Shown one piece after another: positions 44,352-53,307 of a stretch of 64,000 bases of DNA. Origin of the DNA: Microbulbifer pacificus. GTDB lineage: Bacteria; Pseudomonadota; Gammaproteobacteria; Pseudomonadales; Cellvibrionaceae. The notes beneath the pieces were generated by a model. That model was given only the letters and a program-made list of their open reading frames with translations. It did not search any database and was not told the origin of the DNA. Location of the stretch: contig NZ_PREV01000026.1 in the NCBI RefSeq assembly GCF_002959965.1, forward strand, positions 2,517,424 through 2,581,423, read 5' to 3'. How positions within the stretch are numbered: the first letter of the stretch is position 1; each line of letters starts with the position of its first letter. Position numbers and translations under genes: made by a program.

Positions 44352-45479
44352 ATGAATAAAACCCTGTTCAAACTTCACAGCTGGATGGCTCTTGCCGCGT
44401 TCATCCCATTGCTGGTCATCTGCGTCACCGGCAGCATCCTGGTGTTCAAGCACGAGATCGACGCACTGCTGCTCGCCGACAAGGTGCGGGTGGAATCCGC
44501 CGGCCGTGCGCGTTTGAGTCTGGATACCCTGGAAGCGTCCATGCACCGCAACTTCCCGGGCTACGAAGTCACCGGCTGGGCGCTGTTTCAGGACCGCGAT
44601 CGCGCGGATGTGGTGTACACCATGCAGCACGGTACCGACGAATGGACCTACGCGCTGATGGACCAGTACACCGGCGAGCCGTTGCGTCCGCCCATGGGGT
44701 TGACCCACCACTTCACCGACTGGCTGCTGGACCTGCATTACACCCTGTTGATGGGCGACTGGGGCATGCTGATTACCAGTATTTTTTCCATCCTGCTGTG
44801 CGGGCTTGGGATCAGCGGCTTTATCCTGTACCGCAAGTTCTGGAAGAGCTTTTTCACGCTGCGCTGGAACGCGCGCATGATCGTCTACTTCTCCGACCTG
44901 CACAAAATGACCGGCATCATCGGTGCGCCGGTTCTGTTGATTCTCGGTTTCACCGGTGCCTGGTGGAACATCACCCATTTTGCCCACGAGCTGGAAGAAC
45001 ACGCTGGCGGTGCCGAGCACTACAAAATGGCAGAGCGTCTGTACAACGATGATCTGTCGCTGCAGTCGCTTATGGATGACACCGGCAACCGTATCCAGAA
45101 CTTCGAGACCACCTATATCTCCTTTCCCTGGGAGCCGGGTGCGAACTTCACCTTCTGGGGGGATGTGCACACCGGCAACCCGCTTAACAGCGAGTACGCC
45201 AGTAACATCACCTACAACGCCCAGAGCGGCGAGCACATGCTCAGCTACGACATTCGCGACGCGACTCTGGGCGCTGTGATCATCGACAGCTACCGCCGTC
45301 TTCACTACGGCAACTTCGCCGGCCTGGTGAGCAAGGTGCTGTGGTGCGTGATTGGTCTGTCACCGCTGCTACTGTCCATTACCGGCATCTACATCTGGTA
45401 CCAGCGCCGCGAGAAGCGCCGCAATGCCAGGGAAAAGCGTCGGGCCAAGGCCGAGGCGCTGACGGGCGTTACTGCCTGA
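44352..45479 (+). CDS. PepSY-associated transmembrane protein (PiuB-like, iron uptake)
   Basis: A 375-residue inner-membrane protein with four main hydrophobic helices: about 10-32 (WMALAAFIPLLVICVTGSIL), then pairs near 140-165, 195-215 and at the end (VLWCVIGLSPLLLSITGIYI). PepSY features are KHEIDALL, LDTLEASMHRNFPGYEVTGW and the DQYTGEPL segment. Helices carry conserved His (LHSWMALAA, DLHYTLLMGDWG, FSDLHKMTG, RRLHYGNFAG) that could hold heme. Members next to siderophore receptors are thought to reduce ferric siderophores in the periplasm. It follows the receptor gene on the same strand after a leaky-looking hairpin. Confidence 0.87.
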   Translation: MNKTLFKLHSWMALAAFIPLLVICVTGSILVFKHEIDALLLADKVRVESAGRARLSLDTLEASMHRNFPGYEVTGWALFQDRDRADVVYTMQHGTDEWTYALMDQYTGEPLRPPMGLTHHFTDWLLDLHYTLLMGDWGMLITSIFSILLCGLGISGFILYRKFWKSFFTLRWNARMIVYFSDLHKMTGIIGAPVLLILGFTGAWWNITHFAHELEEHAGGAEHYKMAERLYNDDLSLQSLMDDTGNRIQNFETTYISFPWEPGANFTFWGDVHTGNPLNSEYASNITYNAQSGEHMLSYDIRDATLGAVIIDSYRRLHYGNFAGLVSKVLWCVIGLSPLLLSITGIYIWYQRREKRRNAREKRRAKAEALTGVTA

Positions 45480-45582
45480 CGGCATCTCGGACAGTTTCCT
45501 CGCAGGAGGGCTTTTGCTACCATCGTTTGGCCTTACCAAATAATGAATTTCTGCCTGACAGAAAACTGTAGCGAGCCCTTGT

Positions 45583-46809
45583 ATGAACTTCCTCCGAGTG
45601 ATCACTGCCGGCGGGCTGATCTGTGGCGCAGTGCTGCTGGCCGCCGCTGGCTGCGGTGCCAAAAATGCCCCCCCGGAATCCTCCCGTCCCGTCCCGGCTG
45701 TGCTGGAGACCCTCCAGCCCGCGAGGGATATGACCAGCTACCGCGCCATTTCCGATCAGCTCTACCAGCTGGACCGGGAGGCGATCGCGCGGGAACTCGC
45801 GGCCGCCGGGCTGGAAAAGAGCACCAAGCCGGCGAAGCACAAGCTGTTTGGGTTCGATGTCAAAAAAGCCGTATACGATCGCGATTTCATGGCCAGTGCG
45901 GAAGGCAAGGCCCTGGCCGACAGCCTGCTCACTTTCCAGACCCCCTCTGGGGGCTGGTCCAAACGCACGGACATGCGCGCGCCGCGCCAGCCAGGACAGC
46001 AGTTCGGCACGGAAAAAGATTACATCCCGACGTTCGATAACTACGCCACCAGCACCCAGTTCTGGGTGATGGTCAACGCCTGTAACGTGCACGGGGAGCC
46101 CCGTTACTGCGACTCCGCCAGTCGCGCACTGAACTACATTCTACTCGCCCAATACCCCAATGGCGGCTGGCCGCAGAACTTCCCGCTGCGCGGTAAATAT
46201 CATGACGACATCACCTTTAACGACGACGCCATTGCCAACCTGCTGAAAGTGGTCGCTGCCGCCGCGGAAGGCGATGCGCGTCTGCAGTTTATTTCCGCCG
46301 AACTGAAAACGCGGGCCAAAGAGAGCCTGCGCCGCGCGCTGGATATGCTGGTGGCCACTCAGGTCGCGGTCAATGGCGTGCCCACCATATGGGGCGCACA
46401 GCACCAGGCCGAGACCCTGGAGCCCACGTCCGCACGTGCCTTTGAGCCGGTGGCACTGGCCACCAGTGAAAGCGCCGATCTGGTACTGTTTCTGATGACC
46501 CTGAAAAATCCGCCGGAAGCCATTCGCAACGCGATCGACAGCGCCAACCGCTGGTTTGAACAGCATCAGATTCGAGGGCTGCGCTACCGGCGCGGAGATG
46601 AACTGCCGGCGCTGGTTCCCGCGGAAGATGCAGGTCCGTTGTGGGCGCGCTTTTACGATATCGACAGCGACCGCCCGGTATTCGGAGATCGTGACGGCAA
46701 GGTATATTACGCGCTGGATCAGATCTCAGCGGAGCGACGCGCCGGCTATGGCTGGTACACCGAGCGCCCCGAAAAGGCGCTCAAGGAATACCGCGAGTGG
46801 AAGCGGTGA
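45583..46809 (+). CDS. Pectate lyase, polysaccharide lyase family 10, lipoprotein
   Basis: A 408-residue PL10 lyase, which cleaves polygalacturonate by beta-elimination. Lipoprotein signal with AAAGC (Cys24). Family motifs: TPSGGWSKRTDM, TFDNYATSTQ, QYPNGGWPQNFP, HDDITFNDDAI, WGAQHQAETLEPTSARAFEP and the diagnostic ARFYDIDSDRPVFGDRDG. The Asp and Arg in the last segments are those expected for Ca2+ binding and proton abstraction. It is anchored, probably in the outer membrane, and stands alone with its own terminator, showing that the host can use pectin as well as the amino-sugar-type glycans. Confidence 0.92.
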   Translation: MNFLRVITAGGLICGAVLLAAAGCGAKNAPPESSRPVPAVLETLQPARDMTSYRAISDQLYQLDREAIARELAAAGLEKSTKPAKHKLFGFDVKKAVYDRDFMASAEGKALADSLLTFQTPSGGWSKRTDMRAPRQPGQQFGTEKDYIPTFDNYATSTQFWVMVNACNVHGEPRYCDSASRALNYILLAQYPNGGWPQNFPLRGKYHDDITFNDDAIANLLKVVAAAAEGDARLQFISAELKTRAKESLRRALDMLVATQVAVNGVPTIWGAQHQAETLEPTSARAFEPVALATSESADLVLFLMTLKNPPEAIRNAIDSANRWFEQHQIRGLRYRRGDELPALVPAEDAGPLWARFYDIDSDRPVFGDRDGKVYYALDQISAERRAGYGWYTERPEKALKEYREWKR

Positions 46810-46836
46810 CCTGTCGTTAAGAGCCTGCCTGCAGGC

Positions 46837-46869
46837 AAAAAAGCCCTGGTTTCCAGGGCTTTTGTTTTT
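46837..46869 (+). terminator. Terminator after the pectate lyase gene
   Basis: AAGCCCTGG and CCAGGGCTT around a TTT loop, preceded by A's and followed by TTGTTTTT; also usable by the convergent cydB gene. Confidence 0.88.
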
Positions 46870-46882
46870 CGGGCGGTCGCAA

Positions 46883-47902
46883 TCAGTGGTAATGCAACTC
46901 CGTTGCCTTACCGTGAAATACCCGGTAGGAAAATGCGGTGTACATCAGGATTACCGGGATCACCACCACCGCGCCCGCAAGAATAAACCGCAGTGACTCC
47001 CGCGCACTTGCGGCTTCCCAGATGTTCAGTTTTCCCGGCACGATGTCGGGGAAAAAACTGAACCCGATTCCGCTGAAACACAGCACGAAGATGCCCATCA
47101 CAATGAAAAAGGGCTGGCCGCTGTGGCGATCGTGCTCTTTTGGCAGGCGGCGCAGCAGAATGTCGTTGGCCACAAATCCAAGAAAGCACAGCGCCGGAAT
47201 CAGCAATACAAACATCACCAGCGGAAAGGTAAACCAGCGGTCGAATACTCCGGGGTTGACCAGCGGGTTGATTGCGCACACCGCGATCACGCCCACCAGG
47301 GTGGCGCGGCCGGCGCGCCGGGTCCAGCGTACCGCTCTGGCCTGCAACTGGTGTTCGGTTTTCAATACCAGCCAGGCAGCGCCGATATAGCTGTAGGCCG
47401 CGGTGACGCCGAGGGCGGATATCGCACTGAACAGTTGCGACGGCAGGCTCTTGTCAAATCCCATCACATACTGGCCGAGCATATAACCCTGGGTGAGCGT
47501 GGTGAGCAGAGAGCCGATCTTGAAGGTGCGGTCCCAGGCGAGTTTGTGATCCACCGCCGCCTTGGCGCGGAAGTCAAAGGCGACGCCGCGCATGATCAGG
47601 CCCACCAGCATGATGGCTACGGGGATATACAGGTTCATCAGGATCAGGCTGTGCGCCGAAGGGAAGGCGATCAGCAGCAGACCGATGGCCAATACCAGCC
47701 AGGTCTCGTTGGCATCCCAGAATGGGCCGATGGACGCAATCATGGTGTCTCTCTGCAATTCGTCCTCTTCCCGCATGGGTAGCAGGATGCCAACGCCGAG
47801 GTCGTAGCCATCGAGAATGGCATAGGCCAGCACCGCAAGCCCCATCAGCGCAATAAACATCACCGGCAACCAGTCGCCGCTGTGGTTCAGTACCTCGTTC
47901 AC
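46883..47902 (-). CDS. cydB: Cytochrome bd-type (cyanide-insensitive) quinol oxidase, subunit II
   Basis: A 339-residue CydB/CioB subunit of the bd oxidase, with about eight transmembrane helices. Family signs: AILDGYDLGVGIL near the N-terminus, ASIGPFWDANETWLVL, RGVAFDFR and GYMLGQYVMGF. It has no heme-binding residue of its own and stabilises subunit I. Its start overlaps the end of cydA by four bases (ATGA), so the pair is coupled. It converges with the pectate lyase gene across a terminator. No small CydX-like frame was evident after the stop. Confidence 0.93.
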   Translation of the reverse strand: MNEVLNHSGDWLPVMFIALMGLAVLAYAILDGYDLGVGILLPMREEDELQRDTMIASIGPFWDANETWLVLAIGLLLIAFPSAHSLILMNLYIPVAIMLVGLIMRGVAFDFRAKAAVDHKLAWDRTFKIGSLLTTLTQGYMLGQYVMGFDKSLPSQLFSAISALGVTAAYSYIGAAWLVLKTEHQLQARAVRWTRRAGRATLVGVIAVCAINPLVNPGVFDRWFTFPLVMFVLLIPALCFLGFVANDILLRRLPKEHDRHSGQPFFIVMGIFVLCFSGIGFSFFPDIVPGKLNIWEAASARESLRFILAGAVVVIPVILMYTAFSYRVFHGKATELHYH

Positions 47903-49311
47903 GCGTTACCTCCGGCAGTGTGTGGTTTGGTGTGTGGCTGGGTATGTGACTGGGGCAGATTGGTCAGGCTGCCGTCGGCAGCGGGTTCCGCGGTCTCGAA
48001 TTCCTCCACATAAACAGACTTTGTGGCCATGCGTTTCAGGGTGTGGATATAGGCCCACATCAATACGGCGTAGACCAGCAGGTAGAGTGCGAGGGAAAGC
48101 CCTACGTTGGCCGGCGCCACCGGGGTTACCGCGTCCGCGGTTTTCAGAATGCCGGTAACGAGCCAGGGCTGGCGGCCGACTTCGGTCACGTACCAGCCAG
48201 CCAGTGTGGCGACCCAGCCGGAAAACGTCATCGCCACCAGAACTCTCAGAAATACCCGAGGCATTGCCGGGCGGCGCAATAAATAGCAACCGAGCCAGGC
48301 GGTAGCGAGCATCAGCAGCCCCATGCCCACCATGATGCGGAAGCCGAAAAACAGCGGTTTAACCGGCGGGTGGTCGCCGTCGAAGCTGTTCAGGCCGCGA
48401 ATTTCCCCGTCGGTTTCGTGGGTGAGAATCAGGCTCGCCATATTGGGAATCCCGATGGCGAAATGGTTACTGCGTGTTTCCTCATCGGGGATGGCGAACA
48501 ACAGCAGTGGTGCCCCCCGTTCCGTTTCCCACACGCCTTCCATCGCGGCAATCTTTTGCGGCTGGTGTTCAAAGGTATTGAGGCCGTGCAGGTCGCCCAC
48601 GAATGCCTGTATCGGCGCGAGGATCGCGGCCAATACCAGGCCGGTTTTCAGTGCCAGCCGCGGTGCCTGTTTTTCGTCGCCTTTGAGAATGCGGTAGGCG
48701 GAGAGGCCGGCGACAAAAAAGGACGCGGTCAACCCCGAGGCCAGCAGCATATGCAGAAGCCGGTAGGGGAAGGAGGGGTTGAAAATGACTTCCAGCCAGT
48801 TGGTTGCGTGTACTACGCCTTCGCGGATTTCGTAGCCCGCCGGTGTCTGCATCCACGAGTTGAGCGCGAGAATCCAGAACGCAGAGAGTGTGGTGCCGAT
48901 GGCCACCATCAGCGCGGAAAAGGTGTGTACCTTACTGGGTACCCGTTTGATACCGAACAACATAATGCCGAGAAAGGTGGCCTCGAGAAAAAAGGCCGTC
49001 AGTACCTCGTAACCCAGAAGTGGTCCCGCAATATTCCCGACCTTTTCCATGTAGCCCGGCCAGTTGGTGCCGAACTGGAAGGACATGGTGATACCACTTA
49101 CCACACCAAGGGCAAAGGTCAGCGCAAAAATTTTTACCCAGAAGCGGTAGGCGCGCATCCACACCGGATTCCCGGTGAGGTCGAAACGCAATTTGAAGAA
49201 AAAAAGAATCCAGCAGAGCGCAATGGTGATGGTGGGAAAGAGAATGTGAAAGCTGATATTGGTGGCGAACTGGATTCGCGACAGCATCAGGGTGTCCAGC
49301 GCAGTGTCCAC
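47899..49311 (-). CDS. cydA: Cytochrome bd-type (cyanide-insensitive) quinol oxidase, subunit I
   Basis: A 470-residue CydA/CioA, shorter than E. coli CydA (about 522) because the periplasmic Q-loop is short (LNTFEHQPQKIAAMEGVWET), the mark of the cyanide-insensitive CIO subgroup. Heme ligands appear as His in SFHILFPTI (high-spin b595/d side), His in RLLHMLL and the Met in the central segment; GWYVTEVGRQPWLV is the quinol-site motif. It oxidises quinol and reduces oxygen to water with high affinity, and confers tolerance to cyanide, sulphide and NO. The tail is rich in His/Pro/Thr (QSHTQPHTKPHTAG). It lies 52 bp after a GbsR-type regulator gene and overlaps cydB. Confidence 0.93.
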   Translation of the reverse strand: MDTALDTLMLSRIQFATNISFHILFPTITIALCWILFFFKLRFDLTGNPVWMRAYRFWVKIFALTFALGVVSGITMSFQFGTNWPGYMEKVGNIAGPLLGYEVLTAFFLEATFLGIMLFGIKRVPSKVHTFSALMVAIGTTLSAFWILALNSWMQTPAGYEIREGVVHATNWLEVIFNPSFPYRLLHMLLASGLTASFFVAGLSAYRILKGDEKQAPRLALKTGLVLAAILAPIQAFVGDLHGLNTFEHQPQKIAAMEGVWETERGAPLLLFAIPDEETRSNHFAIGIPNMASLILTHETDGEIRGLNSFDGDHPPVKPLFFGFRIMVGMGLLMLATAWLGCYLLRRPAMPRVFLRVLVAMTFSGWVATLAGWYVTEVGRQPWLVTGILKTADAVTPVAPANVGLSLALYLLVYAVLMWAYIHTLKRMATKSVYVEEFETAEPAADGSLTNLPQSHTQPHTKPHTAGGNA

Positions 49312-49363
49312 AGGGGTACCTCATGTAAAGGTTGCGGCCCGGAGAGGCCGCGGGTTACGGCAT

Positions 49364-49954
49364 TTACTTCGCTTTGTTTCCGGTCGGATTCTGGGCGGTT
49401 GATTTCCCGGTTGCTTTGGCTTTGACGCCGGCTTTCAGATCCAGCAGTTTGTTGAGCCCGGAGCCCAGTTTCATCAGCTTCTGCAGGTCTTTATGGTCCA
49501 GCTTGCTCAGCGTGTTGGCGAACTGGTCGAGCATTTCCAGCAGACTGTAGACCTCCTGGATTTTTTCCTGGGCCTGGGCCTCTTGCTCGTCGCGGGGATC
49601 ATTGAGCAGGAGTTGCCTCAGCAGTGTCAGCGTGGGGTCCAGCTCACGCTTGCGCCGCTCCTCGAACACGGTGCGCGCCAGATCCCAGATGGAACCGGCC
49701 GCGGTGAAGTAGTCCTTGCGGTCACCGGGCTGATGGTGCAGCTCGATCAGTCGCCACGCCTGCAGCTCTTTCAGTCCCATGCTTACATTGCCGCGGCTGA
49801 TCTTCAGTGCCTCGGCCAGCTGATCGGCATTCAGCGGCTCGGAATGAATGGTCAACAGGGCGAACATCTGTCCAACGGTGCGGTTGAATCCCCAGCGGCT
49901 GCCCATCTCGCCGAAGTGCAGTACAAACGCCTGCGCCTGATTGGAAAGTTTCAT
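49364..49954 (-). CDS. GbsR/MarR-family transcriptional regulator
   Basis: A 196-residue regulator. The winged helix is at about 20-90 (TVGQMFALLTIHSEPLNADQ, LAEALKISRGNVSMGLKELQ, LIELHHQPGDRKDYF), a GbsR/MarR arrangement, followed by a helical dimer part and a Lys/Ala-rich tail (GVKAKATGKSTA). Being first in a unit with cydAB and only 52 bp away, it probably regulates the oxidase, perhaps in response to a small molecule or respiratory state. GbsR itself senses choline or betaine; the ligand here is not known. Confidence 0.83.
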   Translation of the reverse strand: MKLSNQAQAFVLHFGEMGSRWGFNRTVGQMFALLTIHSEPLNADQLAEALKISRGNVSMGLKELQAWRLIELHHQPGDRKDYFTAAGSIWDLARTVFEERRKRELDPTLTLLRQLLLNDPRDEQEAQAQEKIQEVYSLLEMLDQFANTLSKLDHKDLQKLMKLGSGLNKLLDLKAGVKAKATGKSTAQNPTGNKAK

Positions 49955-50055
49955 TTTGTTTTTAAGTTTCAGAAATTTCTGAAAATTGTAAACATAGTTT
50001 GAAGCAAGTCAAGGCTCAGTACGGAGTTACTGCCGGATAGGGCTGTTGAGGTCAA

Positions 50056-50949
50056 TCAACCGCCGTGTGCTGGCGGGGGAATACAGACCTCGCGCGCGCG
50101 CTCGTACCAGCCATCGGGGACAATGAATCCCCGGCTGACCTCGCTATGTTGGTCGAATCCCGCTACACAGATTGGGCCTCGCGTCGTCAGCTGGGAGAGT
50201 TCGCTCCCGGTGTATTGCCGCTCATTCGCCGCCGGATGGGTTGGCTCACCGCTGGCGAGCCACGTCTGTTTCGGCAGCAGCCGCCAATGTAAGGCTGTGG
50301 GTGCAATTCCGTCCAAGAAGCTGGCGGTATCCGTCCACCAGTATGTGCCGGTGGTGTGGCTGGGCAGCTTGTCGTGGGAGGAAAACAGCCGCCCGGGCAT
50401 TACCGCCCACTGCCGGTCGAAGTGCAGTTTCTGCTGTTCCAGTGTCGCGACTGCCGGGTGGGAGCGAGCCACTGGCAACTGGTGATCCCGCATGCGCGCG
50501 AGCTTGATGTCCAGGCGATCCCGCAACCCGGGGCCGACCCAGAAATGATCCACCTGCAGGTAAAACTTTACCGCTACCTCCCAGTGCTCGACGGTATCGT
50601 CAGGTAGATATCGCACCACGAAGTCCAGTTCTCCCAGCGTTTTTTGCCCTGTGCGGATGGGCAGGTTGCGTGCGAGCAATGTGTAATCCGGGTGATGGGT
50701 AAAGGCGAAAGCCCACAGCTGCTCAAAGTAGATACCGAGCCGCTGGCTTTTCAGATCATGCAGGCTGAGTTCCAGTTCGGACCGCAGGCGGGAGGTGACT
50801 TCGGGGGCGGCGAAAAATCGATACAGCTGTTGATGTCGCGCCGGCGGTAACCACGGCAGAGGAAAATCTGGCGCAATTTCCAGGCTGGAAAGAGCCCACA
50901 GCAGATTGCTCCAGTGCTCGGGGACGGCGTGGGTAAAGGGCAATGTCAT
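50056..50949 (-). CDS. DUF1853 family protein
   Basis: A 297-residue soluble protein of the DUF1853 family, common in gammaproteobacteria. Signs are LGIYFEQLWAFAFTHHPDY, IRTGQKTLGELDFVVRYL and VEHWEVAVKFYLQV. The GELD...WEVAVKFY pattern (Asp, then Glu-x-Lys) looks like a PD-(D/E)xK nuclease core, so a nucleic-acid-processing role is possible, but no activity has been established for the family to my knowledge. The gene is single; downstream lies the GbsR regulator and upstream an autotransporter gene. Confidence 0.83.
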   Translation of the reverse strand: MTLPFTHAVPEHWSNLLWALSSLEIAPDFPLPWLPPARHQQLYRFFAAPEVTSRLRSELELSLHDLKSQRLGIYFEQLWAFAFTHHPDYTLLARNLPIRTGQKTLGELDFVVRYLPDDTVEHWEVAVKFYLQVDHFWVGPGLRDRLDIKLARMRDHQLPVARSHPAVATLEQQKLHFDRQWAVMPGRLFSSHDKLPSHTTGTYWWTDTASFLDGIAPTALHWRLLPKQTWLASGEPTHPAANERQYTGSELSQLTTRGPICVAGFDQHSEVSRGFIVPDGWYERAREVCIPPPAHGG

Positions 50950-50982
50950 GGCGCGAGTATAGGGAATCCTCGCGCTCAGCCG

Positions 50983-53307
50983 CTACCACTTGAAGCGAAA
51001 GCCGAAAGTCAGGCTCGCTTCGTAGCTGTCGCCGGCATTATCGAAACTGGTGGCGTAGTCCACTTCACCGTAGACGGAACAGCGATCGCCGCACTGGTCG
51101 TAGGTAAAGCCCAGACCCAGTTGTCCCCACCACTCGTCGCGGGCCTGATACAGGGAAGTTCCGGAGACCTTTATTTCCGTTTCGTCCTCGAAATAGTAAA
51201 AGGCATTGGCAATCGCGTAGAGACCTATGCGCTCCAACAGCAGGTTGCCATACATGTTCCGGTTCAGCCGTTGGCTGAGCCGCTGCTCGAAGGCGAGGCC
51301 CAAACGTGCCGAGCCGCCATTGTTTTCTGTATCCTTGAAGTGCACGTTGTATTGGTCCAGATGATCGTCGATCTGCTCGGCGTTGTAGATCAGCTGAACC
51401 TGGGGCGTGAGCGAGTAGAAGTCACACAGTTTGAAGCTGTGCCCGACTTCCGCGGAAAAGGCGAAGCCGACCGCATCATTGCCTCTGCCGAGATAATAGA
51501 GTTCGTAGGAATAGAAGTCCGAATCAAACCAGTTGAACTGAGCCTGCAGATCCGCGTAGCTGCCCTGGCTGCCGTACCAGGTGAACGTTGTGCCGACACC
51601 GAAGTGATCCGTTTCGATACGGCCGTGACCGAAATAACTGTCCAGATCCGTTCTTCCGTATCCGTACTGGGCAAAAATACCCAGCATCAGACGTCCGTAG
51701 TACACCGCCGGATCAAAGGAAAAGTCGGAGCCGATCTGTACCTGCCCGTAATCCTGTTGCCACTCGGCATGGGTGGTGGATTGGTCGGGGAAATGTTCGT
51801 TGTACCTCGAGGCCACACGCATCCACAGGCCGCCACCGTCGATGGTCTGCTCCACCGCATTGCCGTAGCAGCAGATGCCGCGGTCACGAAAACTGGTACC
51901 CGCCCAGAAACGGTTGCCGACCCGTTTGCGCAACGTAGTGGGCTGGTTCATCTGGCGGATCGACTGGGCGTAGGTTTCGTACAGTACGGCGCCCGGCTGC
52001 CAGCGCGGAATCCGTCGCCCAGTGCCATCAAACGGATCTACCAGAGTCGAGCGCAGATACCAGTTGCCGTCATCGGGATCATCCAGACCGCCGTGGTGCA
52101 GGGTGTAACCGTAGGCGCCACCCACGGTGACCGGCTGGCCATCCAGTCCAATATATTCACCATCAAGGACAAAGGCATCGGCGGGAGACTGGCCGGTAAT
52201 CTCGATGATTTCGATCCCGTCGCCCGTGGTGGGTGCGCCGTCACCATCGCGATTGTAGACCCGCACGGAGGTCAGGCCGCGAGCATCTCCGGCAATGCGG
52301 AGTAAGTCTGTTGGGGCGTTGTCGGCGGCAAGTTCGGTGTCGAGCCACAGGCGCCCATCGCGCCCGGTGTAATCGCCAAAGCGTCCGTTGTCGTGGGGAG
52401 CGATATTCAGCTGGTTGTAGCGATCATCTACCAGCCAGAGTGTGCCGGCGTTCACCACGTCGCCGCGAATGGTGTAATTGGCCGGAATGAAGTCGACGAC
52501 CCCACCGTAGCGGATATCGAGCCCGAGTCGTTCGCCTTCGTAGGTACCGCCACCTACCGTCAGGGAACCCGTCAGCGTGATCTTGGAGCTGCCGTTGACG
52601 ATAATCCGCTCCCAGTTCTGTAACAGCTGTCCGTCGATCCTGTGGTCGAGAATGAAGCGCAGAGTGTCCACATAGCCGTCATCGGCAGTAAGATCGTCAC
52701 CGCCGTCCAGAATCGCTTCCGCTTCATAGGCGAAGGCGTCGATACGCACCGTGTCGGAGCCGTTTCCGCCTCTGAAAACTTCGAGAACGCCTTCATCCCA
52801 GTGCAGGTAATCGTCACCGTCGCCGGCGTCGATAAAATTGAAAATGTAGCCGCCATCCAGCAGTACTTCGTCGTCACCGCTGCCCATGTTCAGGTCAAAC
52901 ACTACGCCATCATAGATTTCGACCCGGTCATTACCGGCACCGGTGTCGATCCCCCCACCGAAATAATCTCCGACGGACGTGCCGCGCTCGCGCATGGTGA
53001 CGAGGTCTTCGCCATCACCGGTGGATATGTGCAGGATGTCGGCATCGCTGATATCGACACGATCACGGCCGACACCGGTATCCACCGTGCCGACGGAGAC
53101 CTCGTTCAGTGTCAGTGTGTCATCTCCACCGAGGGAACTGACGTCGGCGCCGGCGGGATCGTTGTCCGGATCGCAGAGGATCTGGTCCGGGCCTTCGGTA
53201 CCGATATTCGACGGCGTGCAATCCGCCTGCGCGCCGAGCGGCAGAGCCAGTACGCAGGCGATCAGCCCGATCCGGAGGGGCGTGAATACCGCGGTCTCAG
53301 AATTCAT
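50983..53307 (-). CDS. Autotransporter-like outer-membrane protein with RTX-like repeats
   Basis: A 774-residue protein: signal peptide (LIACVLALPLGAQA-D), a passenger of about 430 residues, and a C-terminal autotransporter barrel that ends TFGFRFKW. The N-terminal 50-190 residues hold Ca2+-binding-like repeats of the GxGxDxU form: LGGDDTLTLN, GVGRDRVDI, GDGEDLV, GAGNDRVEIYDG, GSGDDEVLLDG, GDGDDYLHWDEG and GNGSDTVRID. The rest of the passenger is beta-helical in character (LTGSLTVGGGTYEG, DGRLWLDTELAADNA). Passenger and barrel meet near WQPGAVLYETYAQSI. The start at 53307 overlaps the end of the OmpW-like gene by 11 bp, so they form a unit. The role (adhesion, surface layer) is unknown. Confidence 0.78.
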   Translation of the reverse strand: MNSETAVFTPLRIGLIACVLALPLGAQADCTPSNIGTEGPDQILCDPDNDPAGADVSSLGGDDTLTLNEVSVGTVDTGVGRDRVDISDADILHISTGDGEDLVTMRERGTSVGDYFGGGIDTGAGNDRVEIYDGVVFDLNMGSGDDEVLLDGGYIFNFIDAGDGDDYLHWDEGVLEVFRGGNGSDTVRIDAFAYEAEAILDGGDDLTADDGYVDTLRFILDHRIDGQLLQNWERIIVNGSSKITLTGSLTVGGGTYEGERLGLDIRYGGVVDFIPANYTIRGDVVNAGTLWLVDDRYNQLNIAPHDNGRFGDYTGRDGRLWLDTELAADNAPTDLLRIAGDARGLTSVRVYNRDGDGAPTTGDGIEIIEITGQSPADAFVLDGEYIGLDGQPVTVGGAYGYTLHHGGLDDPDDGNWYLRSTLVDPFDGTGRRIPRWQPGAVLYETYAQSIRQMNQPTTLRKRVGNRFWAGTSFRDRGICCYGNAVEQTIDGGGLWMRVASRYNEHFPDQSTTHAEWQQDYGQVQIGSDFSFDPAVYYGRLMLGIFAQYGYGRTDLDSYFGHGRIETDHFGVGTTFTWYGSQGSYADLQAQFNWFDSDFYSYELYYLGRGNDAVGFAFSAEVGHSFKLCDFYSLTPQVQLIYNAEQIDDHLDQYNVHFKDTENNGGSARLGLAFEQRLSQRLNRNMYGNLLLERIGLYAIANAFYYFEDETEIKVSGTSLYQARDEWWGQLGLGFTYDQCGDRCSVYGEVDYATSFDNAGDSYEASLTFGFRFKW

